From positions 7,869,386 to 7,933,385 of the forward strand of contig JALMQS010000055.1 of assembly GCA_024734495.1 (NCBI GenBank): DNA of 64,000 nucleotides, given 5' to 3'. The stretch is from Forficula auricularia. Its lineage: Eukaryota > Arthropoda > Insecta > Dermaptera > Forficulidae. The notes under the pieces were generated by a model. It saw nothing but the letters and a program-made list of their open reading frames with translations. It ran no database searches and had not been told where the DNA came from. This document shows, in pieces, positions 33,950-44,654 of the stretch (position 1 is the stretch's first letter; the number at the start of each line of letters is the position of its first letter). The position numbers were made by a program, and so were the translations under genes.

Positions 33950-34335
33950 GAAATTTTATATTTTTTGATTCTTTTAAAAAATATTTATCTCAAACTTCTT
34001 TCTATTTAACAATTTTTAAGACCGGTCTGATCATGATGGGATCTTGACAATTATTATTATTTTTAATTTTTTTAAATTTTGAATTATTTTTTTTTCTTTA
34101 TAAATTATAAATCTCAAATTTTAAAAAATTAAAAAAATAAATAAAAATAAATACTATTCGGAAGAACACAAGATCGGTCTTAAAATTTGTTAAATATTAG
34201 AGTGAGATAGAAGTTTGACATAAACATTTTTCAAAAGAATTAGAAAATATACAATTAGTTTCAAAAAATTATTTAAAAAATCAAGTGTAACAATACTTTT
34301 AATAATTTTTCCATATTTTTTTCAAAAAAGTATAT
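33950..34335. mobile_element. Foldback element, copy related to 43110-43600
   Basis: Arms face each other around 34110: TTAAGACCGGTCTGATCATG and GATCGGTCTTAAAATTTG; outer parts share CTTTTAAAAAATATTTATCT. The same plan occurs at 43110-43600. The inner motif TTTTTAAGACCGGTCT also resembles TTTAAGACCGGGTTGATAG of the ~1-kb foldback family. Confidence 0.6.
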
Positions 34336-35542
34336 TTTGTTTTGTTTTATTTATTTATTTATTTATATATTTAAACTTATCCATTTGTCCGAAATCAGTT
34401 TCATTATTCATTTGAGTAGAAATTTGAGAGAAATTATTTTTAATCCATTTGAACAAAAATCCTCTCAAGCCTCCTGAAAAGGATGTATTTTTTATATTTA
34501 AAGGCGAGTTTATTGTTCCTTTATTTAAACTTTTATCTTTACCTAATTTACCCAGAAATTTCTTTTTTCTCTAATCCTAACGAGAATTTAATTAATAAAT
34601 AACTGAAAATGTTAACTAATACACACAATTTGCTAATGTTTGAACTCTCGTGAAACAAATACTGCGTAACGAATTTCGTTTTGTTTCTTGGATCTGTATT
34701 TGTTTTGTTGTTTTTTATGTTTTTTGTTTATTCCTTTTTGTTCTATAACTGAAGAGTATTTATTTTATTTGTTCGTTGCCTGAATCACTTTTAAGCTCTA
34801 ATTAAAATATCTGCTCAATTACTTTGATTGCTTGTCTGTTCTGTTTTATTTTTTTATTATTTTGTTTTTTGTTGTTCACTCACTCACTCACTCAGGGAGG
34901 AGGAGAGTTTGTTGTTATTCTGTTTTGTATGGAATTAAATGTCTGTTTTAAACGGATTGTATTGAAAAATCAATAGGCCAAAGATCAATAATGAAAGTAA
35001 CTACATTACGCTAATTATCTATAAATTAGTATAATATACGATTACTAATTATAACGGAAACACTTAATGAATCAATTCCCAAATACACAAAGGGACAAAT
35101 CAAATTACAGGCCTGTTTTAGCATACAATTGTCTTCAATTTTGGAAATCTTTCAAGTTAAATAATTACCCGGACAAGCACGAGCCGGGGTCAAATACCTG
35201 ATATATATTATTTTTTTATATTGAACTAGCTGACGACCGGGCCATAGATGCATTTGTAAACCAGTAGCCCTTACTGCGGCAGCATTTGAGGTCCCATGGT
35301 TTCTTTCAGCCACTGTCAGGGATCATTTAAAAGGAAAACAGTTCACGAATTTTGGACTCAGTTAGGCGAAGATTCTATGATATTAAGTTCAAAAGATAAA
35401 TTGCTCTTACTGCCTTTTGGTAAAAGTACCATTTATTTTATTTATTTATTTATTAAAGGGTCATTAGCCTTCCCCTTGGGGCTTTAGGCTTGTACGAATT
35501 TTAACATTACGTTTTAACAATTGCTAGACATATTACAGTTAC
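34336..35542. other. No gene seen
   Basis: AT-rich with (TTTA)n at about 34347-34365 and (CTCA)n-like CACTCACTCACTCACTCA at about 34877-34895. No coding feature. Confidence 0.5.
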
Positions 35543-35730
35543 TTTGAAAGTTTATAATGGGAAATAAGGACAAGTTTTTATGTGTGACTTCTTTATTTAT
35601 CAACCAACGTTTCGTCGACTTTGCCGACTTCTTCAGGGCTTCAAATAGTCATGTCACACATTTGTCTAAAGGATAAATAACAAAGTCACACATAAAAACA
35701 TGTCCTTATTTCACATTATAAACTTTCAAA
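35543..35730. mobile_element. Palindromic hammerhead-type element (CG subfamily)
   Basis: Left arm 35543-35602 and right arm 35672-35730 are inverted: TTTGAAAGTTTATAATGGGA against TTATAAACTTTCAAA, and GACAAGTTTTTATGTGTGAC against its complement. The loop holds a complete hammerhead core on the minus strand. The arms share the AATAAGGACA word with 2200-2459 and 26410. Confidence 0.75.
35603..35641 (-). ncRNA. Hammerhead ribozyme-like motif, best CG-type copy
   Basis: Minus strand: stem I 5' AGCC, core CUGAAGA, one extra A, stem II GUCG/CGAC with loop GCAAAGU, GAAA, CG, UU, then stem I 3' GGUU. AGCC pairs with GGUU (one G-U). All core residues are present. Stem III is a bare CG, which could pair with a second molecule. 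Predicted cleavage is after the second U (35606). Confidence 0.7.
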
Positions 35731-36294
35731 TTAATACACATTATGGATGGAAATGATAATAATAATTACAGTTACTGGTCTTCTTCATAGAATCTTCTTT
35801 AACCCCCTTATACATTAATAACTTATTATAACTACACCATTTTGGGTCTAGTCGATTGGTAAATTCTGCTGTCCATAATCATTCTTCTTTCGTCTTTTTT
35901 TTCTTCTCCTCCATCCAATAAAATCACTCATCTCCGAGTTCAGAGTTCAAGTTTATGAATAAATGATGTGTGGAAAGTGAGTTTCAAGAAAATATAACGA
36001 AATAGTGGGTTTTTTCAACCAAAAAAACTATACACCAATGGATAACAAAAATCTGCAGCTACAAGTGGAAGAAAAAGTGATCAGGTATCTATTACGTACC
36101 TACCTCTGAAAACGTATTTTCGTAGTATACGGATACAAAAATTAAATCTCGAACTCGTTTGAACGCAGAAGACGATATAATATACGTCTACACTTCAATT
36201 CTGTGAAACCGATATTGGCAAACTCTGGCCCAAGAAACAGGCACATTTTTCATATTAACTTTCGCATTAATTTATTAAAAATAAAAACGGTATG

Positions 36295-36430
36295 TTTTAT
36301 AACTTCATCAAAAGGTAATAAAAACCTCTTCTAATTCTTTAGTAGTGAATAAAATATACTGGAGAAGTTGATGGGGGTTACTTTTCATCAAACTTGAGGG
36401 GAGGCATCCAAGAATTTGGAGAAAAAACTA
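36295..36430 (+). repeat. Repeat shared with 20700-20835
   Basis: ATAACTTCATCAAAAGGTAA, CCTCTTCTAATTCTTTAGTA and GTTACTTTTCATCAAACTTG follow the order seen at 20700-20835. Confidence 0.5.
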
Positions 36431-36487
36431 CAATTTTGTATATATTTGCGAATAATGCTCTGATAAACAGATATAGATAGATCGAAT

Positions 36488-36875
36488 GTTTCCTACATTT
36501 AGATTCAATCGCGAATCAAATGTAGGTGATTTTTGTCAAATATTGAGTGAAAAATAATATCTGAACTTATATATAGTATTTCTAACTTGAAATAATGATG
36601 TTAAATAAATTTATAATTTTTCTCATTAATATATAAAAGAATAATTGATACATTAATGATATATATATATATATATATCTTTTTCAAAAAAGCGCGGTTA
36701 AAACAATTCTCATTAACGTATCAATTATTCTTTGATATATTAATGAGAAAAATTATAAATTTATTTAACATCATTATTTCAAGTTAGAAATATATAAGTT
36801 CAGATATTATTTTCACTCAATATTTGACAAAATTACCTACATTTGATTCGCGATTGAATCAAATGTAGGAAACAT
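36488..36875. mobile_element. Palindromic CCTACATTTGATTC foldback element
   Basis: Both ends carry CCTACATTT-GATTCAATCGCG / CGCGATTGAATCAAATGTAGG. Arms (about 36488-36660 and 36706-36875) include GTCAAATATTGAGTGAAAA and TAATGATGTTAAATAAATTT. The centre holds a short (AT)n and the word AAAAGCGCGGTTAAAA. Half copies lie at 1290-1560 and 37075-37270. Confidence 0.75.
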
Positions 36876-37074
36876 TCTATTAATTAATGGCAAGCATCTA
36901 ACATACATGCTAATAGACCGAGAGCTCTGGGCTGGGAGATTGAATATATAACATCTCAGATTTCAAATTCATTTGGTGATCCATCCAAGTGTCATGCAGG
37001 CTATACGCAAAATGACGTTGGATTGTAACTAAATAGATCACATCTTTTTCTCTATTGGTCCAGATATAAAACTC

Positions 37075-37109
37075 CGCAGACTCCAATAGCGTCATCCGCA
37101 GTAGTCTCG

Positions 37110-37185
<76 letters not shown>

Positions 37186-37275
37186 TTTTTTTCAAAAAGC
37201 GCCGTCAAAACTATTCTCATTAATGTATCAATTATTCTTTGATATATTAATGAGAAAAATTATAAATTTAGATAT
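37075..37275. repeat. Partial foldback copy interrupted by a (TA)n tract
   Basis: ACTCCGCAGACTCCA-ATAGCG, GTAGTCTCGCGATA and AAAGCGCCGTCAAAACTATT match 1415-1500. The (TA) tract sits where the 1-kb copy has only GATAAATATC, so it is an expansion. Confidence 0.65.
37112..37183. repeat. (TA)n microsatellite, ~72 bp
   Basis: About 36 uninterrupted AT dinucleotides. Likely length-polymorphic and able to extrude a cruciform. Confidence 0.95.
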
Positions 37276-37683
37276 AGATAGTGTTCCGTTTTACTTTTGT
37301 ATTGAACCCCAAAAAACTATACATAAAAACATAAATAAAAGTAACACACGATGACTATATATCCATATAATTATGATCATAGTTAAAATATTTATAACAT
37401 GTAATCTGTTCATTCATAAATACCAATTCATGGCTTATTATAACATGTACAATAAAAATTAGAAAAAAAAATCTCAATTAGGTATGCTCTCCGATTAGGT
37501 ACAGGTGCCCTTCCATAAAATTTAAATGTAGAAAAAAATGTTTAAAACATATATTTTTTGGTTTAATAAACTTGTAATAATTGAAGATAATAATAATAAT
37601 AATACATTTATTGAACTAATTATATTACATGAAATAAAGTATAGATTGAATTTGCGGCCTCGACTTTAGAGAATTATTTGTTA

Positions 37684-38790
37684 TAGAGACAAAAACTGCC
37701 AAAATATGGAGTTAAAAATGCCGAAATAAGCAAGTAATATGCAGAATACGTTGAAAAATGCAAATATATGTAGTAAAAATTAGCAAAACAAATTTTTTTA
37801 TGCACTAAAAAATAAAAATTGAAGTCAAAAAAACTGTATTTTTGAAGCAGTGCTATGAAAGGAATAAAATGATAACCACCAAGTGTCAAATATGTACTTT
37901 TATTGAATAAAAAATTTCACAAATTTTCATTATTTTTAATATATTAAAAAATCTTTAAACTCAGAGAAATAATAGGTGATCTTTAATAAAAAATAATAAA
38001 CCAATAAAATGATGGAAATTTTTGTCTGGCTATACACTAATTTACACACACTTTCACACACTTTCACATACACACAACACGAACACTCAATGGCCAAAGT
38101 GAGCTATAGTTGCCGAAGACCATTAAAATAATAATAATAATAATAATATAATAATAAAGAAATAATTAACAAAGGATCTCAAAAATAATTAAAATTTGAT
38201 TATAATTGTGAATAATTTATATTTACAAGTATTGTTCTAAATTTTCTTCAGGTTATTATGTCTACGGCGAGGGGTGAAAAGCGACCTAATATCGTGTACA
38301 CCTACCTCTAGTTCCACTTTCCACTTTCATTTCCAAGAAGAAGACAATAGAGGAAGGGGCATTATCTAATAAATTCCAAAATAATTCCACATAATTCCAA
38401 AGACGTGCACACCTAATTCCAATCGCGGTTCACCCCTCGGTCTACGGTCACTTAAAATTGATTTATACGATGAAAAGGAGCGCTCCACATCCTCAGATGT
38501 AATGGGGGCAAATTTAAAGGAACTTTATATATATATATTTCTTCATTTTTTTTCATTCTTTCTCCTAAAATTTACTTTTAAAAAATGTGTATTTGGCGCG
38601 AAATAGGCAATATTTGACAAAAAATCCTTCAAATATGCAATTTTATGCAATATTCTTCAAATATACAAAAATATGCAGTATAAAATTTAACCCACAGTAT
38701 CCTAAATGCATGATTCGGATAGATAATTGATCCCCTGGGTCGTAAGTGGATGCAAACAAAATATGCAATTGCATAGGAATCCGGTCTCTA
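37684..38790. mobile_element. Possible hAT-like non-autonomous element
   Basis: Begins TAGAGACAAAAACTGCC and ends GGAATCCGGTCTCTA, so the outer 7 bp (TAGAGAC/GTCTCTA) are inverted, and ATGCAAATAT-like words cluster at both ends. No 8-bp duplication is evident, and internal 71-codon minus frame has no homology, so the boundaries are tentative. A smaller inverted pair is nested at 38261-38450. Confidence 0.4.
38258..38452. repeat. Nested inverted repeat
   Basis: GTCTACGGCGAGGGGTGAAA at the left faces GTTCACCCCTCGGTCTACGG at the right, with CGTGTACACCTA facing GTGCACACCTAATTCC; about 45-bp arms over 195 bp. Confidence 0.6.
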
Positions 38791-38869
38791 ATAATATATA
38801 AGGATAGAAAGTTGACCAATATACATCTATAAAAAATCTATAAAAAGATTAGATTATTATTTTTACTTT

Positions 38870-39400
38870 ATCCAATGCAAAGCATGGGTAAAGTATTGTA
38901 ATCGATCTCGGGGCAAGCGTGGCTTCAAAGGGTCCTCAGGTAAAGACTACGGAACCCATGGACTCAATTAAAGTCACAAATCGTAGTATTCAATTTGGTT
39001 GAATTTTAGCACGTGAAGGTTTTGCCAAAAATTACAAGGGGCCTCGTCGAGAGGCCAAAAAGTGCGATTTTTTCATTTAGTGCGTGCGGATGGATGTATG
39101 TATGTATGGATGGATGGATGGATGGCTGTTATCGCTTTTTTGGCCCACGATTTTTTCCACACCGTTGCACCGATTGAAATGAAATTGAAAACCTACCATT
39201 AGTTTAACAAAATGAAGCGCTGATTAGTTTTTGGTACATATCGGCCCACAAACATTAGTACTTTATTTTAGTACTTTTTTAGTTTTTTCTAAATATCTTG
39301 AAAATGACTTAACCAATTTTGATGAAATTTAATATCCTAATTAAGTACACTTGGGGACCACAAAAAGGGCTAAGCTTAGCAACGATCCGTTGCAGTTTAT
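38870..39400 (+). repeat. Diverged relative of the GTAAAGTATTGTAATCG repeat
   Basis: Opens TTACTTTATCCAATGCAAAG and GGTAAAGTATTGTAATCG, like the ACTTTACCATACA MITEs and 56600-56900. Then comes a GGATGTATGTATGTATGG tract and, as in the MITEs, CTGATTAG-TTTTGGTACATATCG. The 3' end was not located. Confidence 0.5.
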
Positions 39401-39889
39401 TTTGAAATTGAAATTGGCAAACTGAATAGAGTTAGCACTTAAAATAGATCCGATTCTCATTCTTCAAGCCATCTTCGTCTTTTATTATATTAATGGGTAT
39501 TCTTATTCTCTTCTTTTTTTATATATTTTTTGAGTGGAATCATATCATCCTCTGAGATATAAAAAAGAAGCTTTTCGTAGGCGGATTCTATAGTAAAAAG
39601 TAAAAAGGTACAAAAGCCATTTAATGCGTTTTTTTTCTTTCTTTTAGCCCCTATAGCCAGGTCTGAGTGGGGGTGAGATTGCGCTATCACAAAAGCTCAG
39701 GTCATAATATTAGTAGACCCATTATATATTGTATAAAAACACTCATTTGTTTATCGTAATTCGATAGGGACTGAGTGCTTTTTCAAATATCAATTTTTTG
39801 AGATTTAGTTAAGAGGTATGCCATTATTTCTTTACTAGAATTGTATTTGATTGAGGGAAAAGAGCAATGCCGATACAGACATTGGACAT
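39401..39889. other. No gene seen
   Basis: AT-rich; a 66-codon minus-strand frame at 39490-39690 has no recognisable domain. Confidence 0.5.
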
Positions 39890-39891
39890 TA

Positions 39892-41551
39892 CACTCGGGA
39901 GCAGCTAAATCGACTCAACCTCTAAGCGCGCATACAAAGTCGTTTTTCTTTTAAATGGCTAAGCTGATATTTATAAAATAAATATATCTTTAAAGCTTAT
40001 TTATTTAGCTTTATATTGATATCAATTTCAAGCAAATCGGCTCATTACTTTTTAAATTATGTGATCTGAATGACAATGAAAGGAAAAAGGCTGTAAAGGA
40101 AAGGAAAAGTAGGGATGTTCAAAATTAAAATAAAATTGACATTTTAAACATAACAAAGAAAATTTATTTTCTTAATACTTCGTGTTGCCCCCTCTAGCGT
40201 TTTATAACAGCCCGCACGCGATCCTGCATCGACCTGATGAGTTTTTTATAAAATCTTGAGGATGCCTTCCCATTCATCTAACAAAGCTGTCTCAAGCTCA
40301 TCAATGGTCGAAGGTACTGAATTTCTGGCTCGAACCCTTTGTTTGAGGTGGTCCTACATATGTTCGATGGGATTCATGTCCTGGGCTGAGCGCTGGCCAC
40401 TCTATGGTGTGGATAGCGACTTCGGTCATGTATTGCCGAGTGACCATCGCAGGTGGCAAGGCACGGGCATTATCATGCATCAGTAAAAAATTTTCCCCAA
40501 TAAATACTTTTATAAGGAACAACATGATGCAGAAGAATGTCAGCAATGTAACGGTCAGCTGTTAGACCCTCCCTGGCTCCCTCCACCATGGCACAAAACA
40601 ATATCTGTTTTTCCCTCCAGAGAAATGCCACCCCAAATCATGCAGGAACCACCACCATGTGACACTGCTTGAGAGAAAGCAGCATTGAGAAAATCGCTCT
40701 CCCTGACGCCTGTAGACCCGGACTTCTCCTGTCACTTCCATGAATGCACACTCTCACACTCATCTGTGAAAGGACAGCCTGCCATTGCTCTGATACTCCA
40801 ACTGAGATGCTCTCGAGCAAATTGAAGTCGGAGCTTGACGGTGACGTGAGGCTAATTTTGGCCCAGAGGCAGGTCTTCTGCAAGTGAGGTTGGCTTCCTT
40901 CAAGCGTTCTTCGACTGTCCACCGACTGACAGCCAGACCTCGAACTTCTCTCAGCTGCCGCTGGACATCGACACCAGTGAGGTGGCGGTTTCTGGAGACG
41001 TCGTGACGATAAAACGGTCATCCCTCTCAGACGTGCACCGGTGGCGGCGGGTATGCTCGGTCTCCGAGTGAAGGCACCACGCTCCTGAAACCTTCTGTAG
41101 ACCCTTGAGACAGTAGATCGGACTTAAGTCTCAATTGACGAGCAACTTCTCTTGGCCAAGGCTCTGTTCCAACAGAGCAACAACTTGAGCGGCAACTTCT
41201 GCTTAGTATCCATGATTTTCTAAAAACAATTGTGTCAATTTGCGTAGATGTGTCTCAAGTCAATTGCTGAAAATCGATTAATAAGAATAATTGGTTATAT
41301 TGGTTTTTATAAGCGAAATTGTAACTGTAATGCGCAAGTGCAGCTAGAACAGCAATTTTTCCAGTTCAGCCATTCAGATCACATAATTTAAAAAGTAATG
41401 AGCAGATTTGCTTGAAATTGATATCAATATAAAGATAAATAAATAAGCTTTAAAGATATATTTATTTTATAAATATCGGCTTGGCCATTTAAAAGAAAAA
41501 CAACTTTGTATGCGCGCTTAGAGGTTGAGTCGATTTAGCTGCTCCCGAGTG
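39892..41551 (-). mobile_element. Tc1-like transposon with ~180-bp terminal inverted repeats
   Basis: Starts CACTCGGGAGCAGCTAAATC and ends with its exact complement; the inverted arms run 39892-40071 and 41371-41551. TA flanks both ends (39890-39891, 41552-41553), the Tc1/mariner target duplication. The 1660-bp length and a single minus-strand transposase frame, 40172-41213, are right for a full-length Tc1-type element with long IR/DR-style repeats. Transposase is broken, so the copy is non-autonomous. Confidence 0.92.
40172..41213 (-). pseudogene. Tc1-like transposase, full length but broken
   Basis: ATG at 41213 (MDTKQKLPLKLL) and TAA at 40172-40174 after the typical GGNTKY end. The helix-turn-helix part holds STVSRVYRRFQERGAFTRRP, preceded by an in-frame stop. 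Further on, GGSCMIWGGISLEGKTDIV, MHDNARA (second catalytic Asp, near 40465-40480), DMNPIEHM with TGG changed to TAG, then DHLKQRVRARNSVPSTIDEL and ETALLDEWE occur in different frames. At least four frameshifts plus stops. Length (~345 codons) is normal for Tc1. The catalytic residues survive but not in one frame. Confidence 0.88.
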
Positions 41552-41585
41552 TATTAAAAAAAGTTTAATTTTAAGCAAAAAGGTG

Positions 41586-42125
41586 TTAAGGTAGTTTTTT
41601 CGGGACAATTTACACAAAAAGTTTTAGCCTCGTAATCACTTTATAACTAATTATGAACGGTGCTAAAATTTTAGGTTATGTTTTTGTAACCTGACTGTAC
41701 TTTTCACACTACGACATCCTCTTTATGAATGGATCGTTTCCAAGCCATTGATCTTATATATGTATCCCCTCCACTAAAAATAATCGCCCAAATATGTTTT
41801 TTTTTTTTTTTTTATCAAAACTACGAGGTAAATAATTTCAAATTTTTTTTTAAATTACTCCGAATATATTATTTTAACAAAAATTAATTTTTCATCAAAA
41901 TGGTGAAAGTCCTTCAATGAAAAAATAAATAAAATAATGATCATTTTCCCACCCTTTTCCAATCTAGCATATGTAAAAAATTTCATTTTTAATTGCAATT
42001 ATTTCATGTTTGGTCTGGTAAATCATCTTCGAATTTTACCAGTGTGTTTATTATGCTTTTAATGACTTATATTCCAAGTTTCGAAGATTTCTTGAATTTA
42101 TGCATTTGTAAAAGAACTATCTTAA
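41586..42125. mobile_element. TTAA-flanked MITE, copy 1
   Basis: Bounded by TTAA at 41586-41589 and 42122-42125, with ends TTAAGGTAGTTTTTTCGGG and, inverted, TTAAGATAGTTCTTTTAC. The interior matches 57764-58286 closely and colinearly: AAAAAGTTTTAGCCTCGTAA, GAATGGATCGTTTCCAA, CCTCCACTAAAAATAATCGC, ATGGTGAAAGTCC. It sits 35 bp beyond the Tc1-like element. TTAA duplication suggests a piggyBac-type mobiliser, but this is inference. Confidence 0.75.
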
Positions 42126-43109
42126 CATTATTTTTTCGCATTTTAATAAACTTGAAATATTTGAAATTTCTTAATATAGTAATATACGTATATTCAAATT
42201 TGTTATGAATTATTACTGGGTGTTCAAATAAATAAAACCAATTATTTCGTAATGTTGTCATTTTTTACAAGCTTTATATTAGGTTCACCTGTATGTATAT
42301 ATCTATCTATCAATTTGTTCTGTTAAATTCCACAAACATTTATCTATAAAAATAATTGTTTACCTACTCAATTTAAATGAAATTATGTAGAGATTGAAGA
42401 AGGGGGTAAATATGGAATTGAAATAATTATAGGAAAAGAGGTTTTTTTATTTAATTAGTTTTTTCCTCTTATTAAAAACAAGGACTAAAAAGATGATCAA
42501 GGACAGTCGATGGTGGAGAAGTAATCTCCGGAGTCGAAGCTCAAATACAATGTATAAATTAATTCATGTAAAATAATTGGTTTAATGGAATTATGTAACA
42601 ATAATACAAATAAATACATTGCATTCTGTTAAATTCCACAAACTTTTCTCTATAAAAATAATTAAGACTAAAAAGTAAAAAAAAAATTATATTTTAAAAA
42701 ACTAAAAAACATGCTTCTAAAAACAAAAAAATGTAATACTTAATCAAAAAGAGTGGGCCACTTTGACGAAATTAATTAAAAGTACTTGTTTCTGCCTCCC
42801 ACTTTTTTTGAGTAAGTATTATATTATTTTGTACTTTTTAGAAGGCTGTATTTTATATTTTTTAACATTCATAATTCACATAAGCCAGGGATGTCCAACT
42901 TTTGGCTTACACGGGCCACATGTGAAGAAAAAAATTGGTCTCGAACCGCGAATAAAATATTATAATTCTTATTATAATATTATAATATTTAATAATGTAG
43001 AAAAAAGATTATTATTTTTTAGCTCATAGTGAACTTCTAAATTTACTTTTAATTTTTTCCCTATAACTTCTTGAAAAATCAACTAAATTAATCCAATTTT
43101 GTTTAATTT
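42126..43109. other. No gene; hAT-end-like word at 42896-42930
   Basis: CAGGGATGTCCAACTTTTGG then CACGGGCCACATGTG is typical of an end of hAT-type MITEs. No opposite end was found nearby. ACAATTCTGTTAAATTCCAC-ATAAAAATAATT occurs twice (42315 and 42625) as a short direct duplication. The rest is AT-rich. Confidence 0.45.
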
Positions 43110-43600
43110 TTTTTTAAATATACTTTTCTGGAAAAAATATGGAAAATTATTAAAAGTATTGTTACACTCTATTTTTTCGTTCTAAAATTGTAATAATTTT
43201 TTGAAACTGATTGTATTTTCTGGTTCTTTTTAAAAAAATTTATCTCAAACTTTTATATATGGTATACTAGTATTTATTAATTTTTAAGACCGGTCTCGAT
43301 TATGGGATCTTGACAATTACTTAATATTTTTTTTTTAATTTTTAAAAATTTGTAACTTATGATTTATATAGAAAAAATAAAAATTTTAAATTTAAAAAAG
43401 AAAAATAATTGTCAAGATCCTATGATCAGACCACTCTTAAAAATGGTTAAATAGATAGAAGTTAAGAAAAATCATTTTTCAAAAGAATCAAAAGAAAATA
43501 CATCCAGTTTTACAAAAATTATTTCAATTTTCAAACAAAAAATCAAATGTAACACTTTTAATAATTTTTACCATATTTTTTTCTGAAAAATACATAAAAA
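43110..43600. mobile_element. Foldback element, copy related to 33950-34335
   Basis: Left half has ATATGGAAAATTATTAAAAG and TTTAAGACCGGTCTCGATTA; right half has the inverted ATCCTATGATCAGACCAC and TTTTAATAATTTTTACCATA. Centre near 43355. No coding capacity. Confidence 0.65.
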
Positions 43601-44347
43601 AAAGGTCAATTTGATTAGAAAAATACTGTTTTTCACAAGTTTAAAACTAAATCGCCATGATTAGTTGAGGGGACAAACGACTGAAAACCTAAATTAATAA
43701 AGAGAAATGCCCCTTAATAATTGAATGTTTTTGTCATCAAAGATGTTTATGCTGAGATTATTTTTACTTCAACTATTTTATTGTTTATGATGCGTTTTCA
43801 AATTGAAAAAGTTTTGTTTTGTCTTTATTTATTGATTTTTTTACTAATTTCCTATGACTGTATATTTACACAAGAGAATTCTTGGTTTATAAATAAACAG
43901 AAGAAAATATGGGCAAAAATGCGAATATTTGGATATATATGTATGGATCAGGAAGGGAGGGAAGGGCTCTGCACGTGACTGGAAAGAATGATGAATCCCT
44001 TAGATTTGTTGTTGTTGTTTTTCTGGTCGAGATTTTTTAAAATATTTTCATCTAGTCTTGTGAATTTATTTGTTTGTTTTTTCGATTTTTTTTGTTTTAA
44101 GTCAAATACCTAATTGTTTTTTTATTTTTTTTTCATTATCTCTGTTCGAATATAATTCAGCTCTCAAAGAGCACTTACTCAAAGTTCCCCTCTTCGAAAA
44201 GATGCACCCTCTCCCCTCCCATAGCACTACAATATTTACACAATTTGGAGTGTCTATAACTTTATATTTGAAGTTTTATCGGAGACCGCCTCGTAGATTT
44301 GTTTCTGAGGATTTAATAGAAGGCAGTTGTGATTGATCCTTTAAACC
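43601..44347. other. No gene seen
   Basis: AT-rich. Frames of 85 codons (43721-43978) and 88 codons (44070-44336) on the plus strand are hydrophobic and AT-driven; no homology recognised. Confidence 0.45.
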
Positions 44348-44382
44348 CTAAAGAAGGAGGAACGATCTTCCGAAACGTCGGA
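44348..44382 (+). ncRNA. Degenerate hammerhead-like motif
   Basis: CUAAAGA (G5 changed to A), extra A, GGAGG...CUUCC, GAAA, CG, UC, GG. The lost G5 should abolish activity. Confidence 0.3.
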
Positions 44383-44419
44383 TCCTCACGTATAATATTT
44401 TAATTATTATTATTTAAGT

Positions 44420-44647
44420 GGGGAGTCGGGTTGGCTGAGCTGGCAAAGGCGCTGGCTCTGCTTGAGCATCGTTGATGACGATGTTCAAGCGGTAGACCCA
44501 GGGTTCGAGCCTGGCTAGCATATAAAATTTCTTCCGGCTAAAACTCGGCTCCCTTACTAACTCCAAATGAAATAACACTTTACTGATGTGCTGTCTAAAT
44601 GGGCTTTGTTCCCGGTGACAATAAATAAATAAATAAAAAAAAAAGAT
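44420..44647 (+). mobile_element. tRNA-derived SINE with target duplication
   Basis: Head GGGGAGTCGGGTTGGCTGAG has an A box TGGCTGAGCTGG at 44432-44443 and a perfect B box GGTTCGAGCCT at 44512-44522; the long segment between them resembles a Leu/Ser-type tRNA with a large variable arm. The body ends AATAAATAAATAAA and an A run. Direct repeats TTTAAGT at 44413-44419 and 44648-44654 flank it. Different from the SINE at 5888 and 55452. The head also contains a small CATCGTTGATGACGATG hairpin. Confidence 0.8.
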
Positions 44648-44654
44648 TTTAAGT

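Noticed and set aside
43721..44336. Two hydrophobic plus-strand frames as possible small membrane proteins
   Set aside because: Phe/Leu/Ile/Lys-rich composition follows from AT content; no conserved motif or splice/polyA context.
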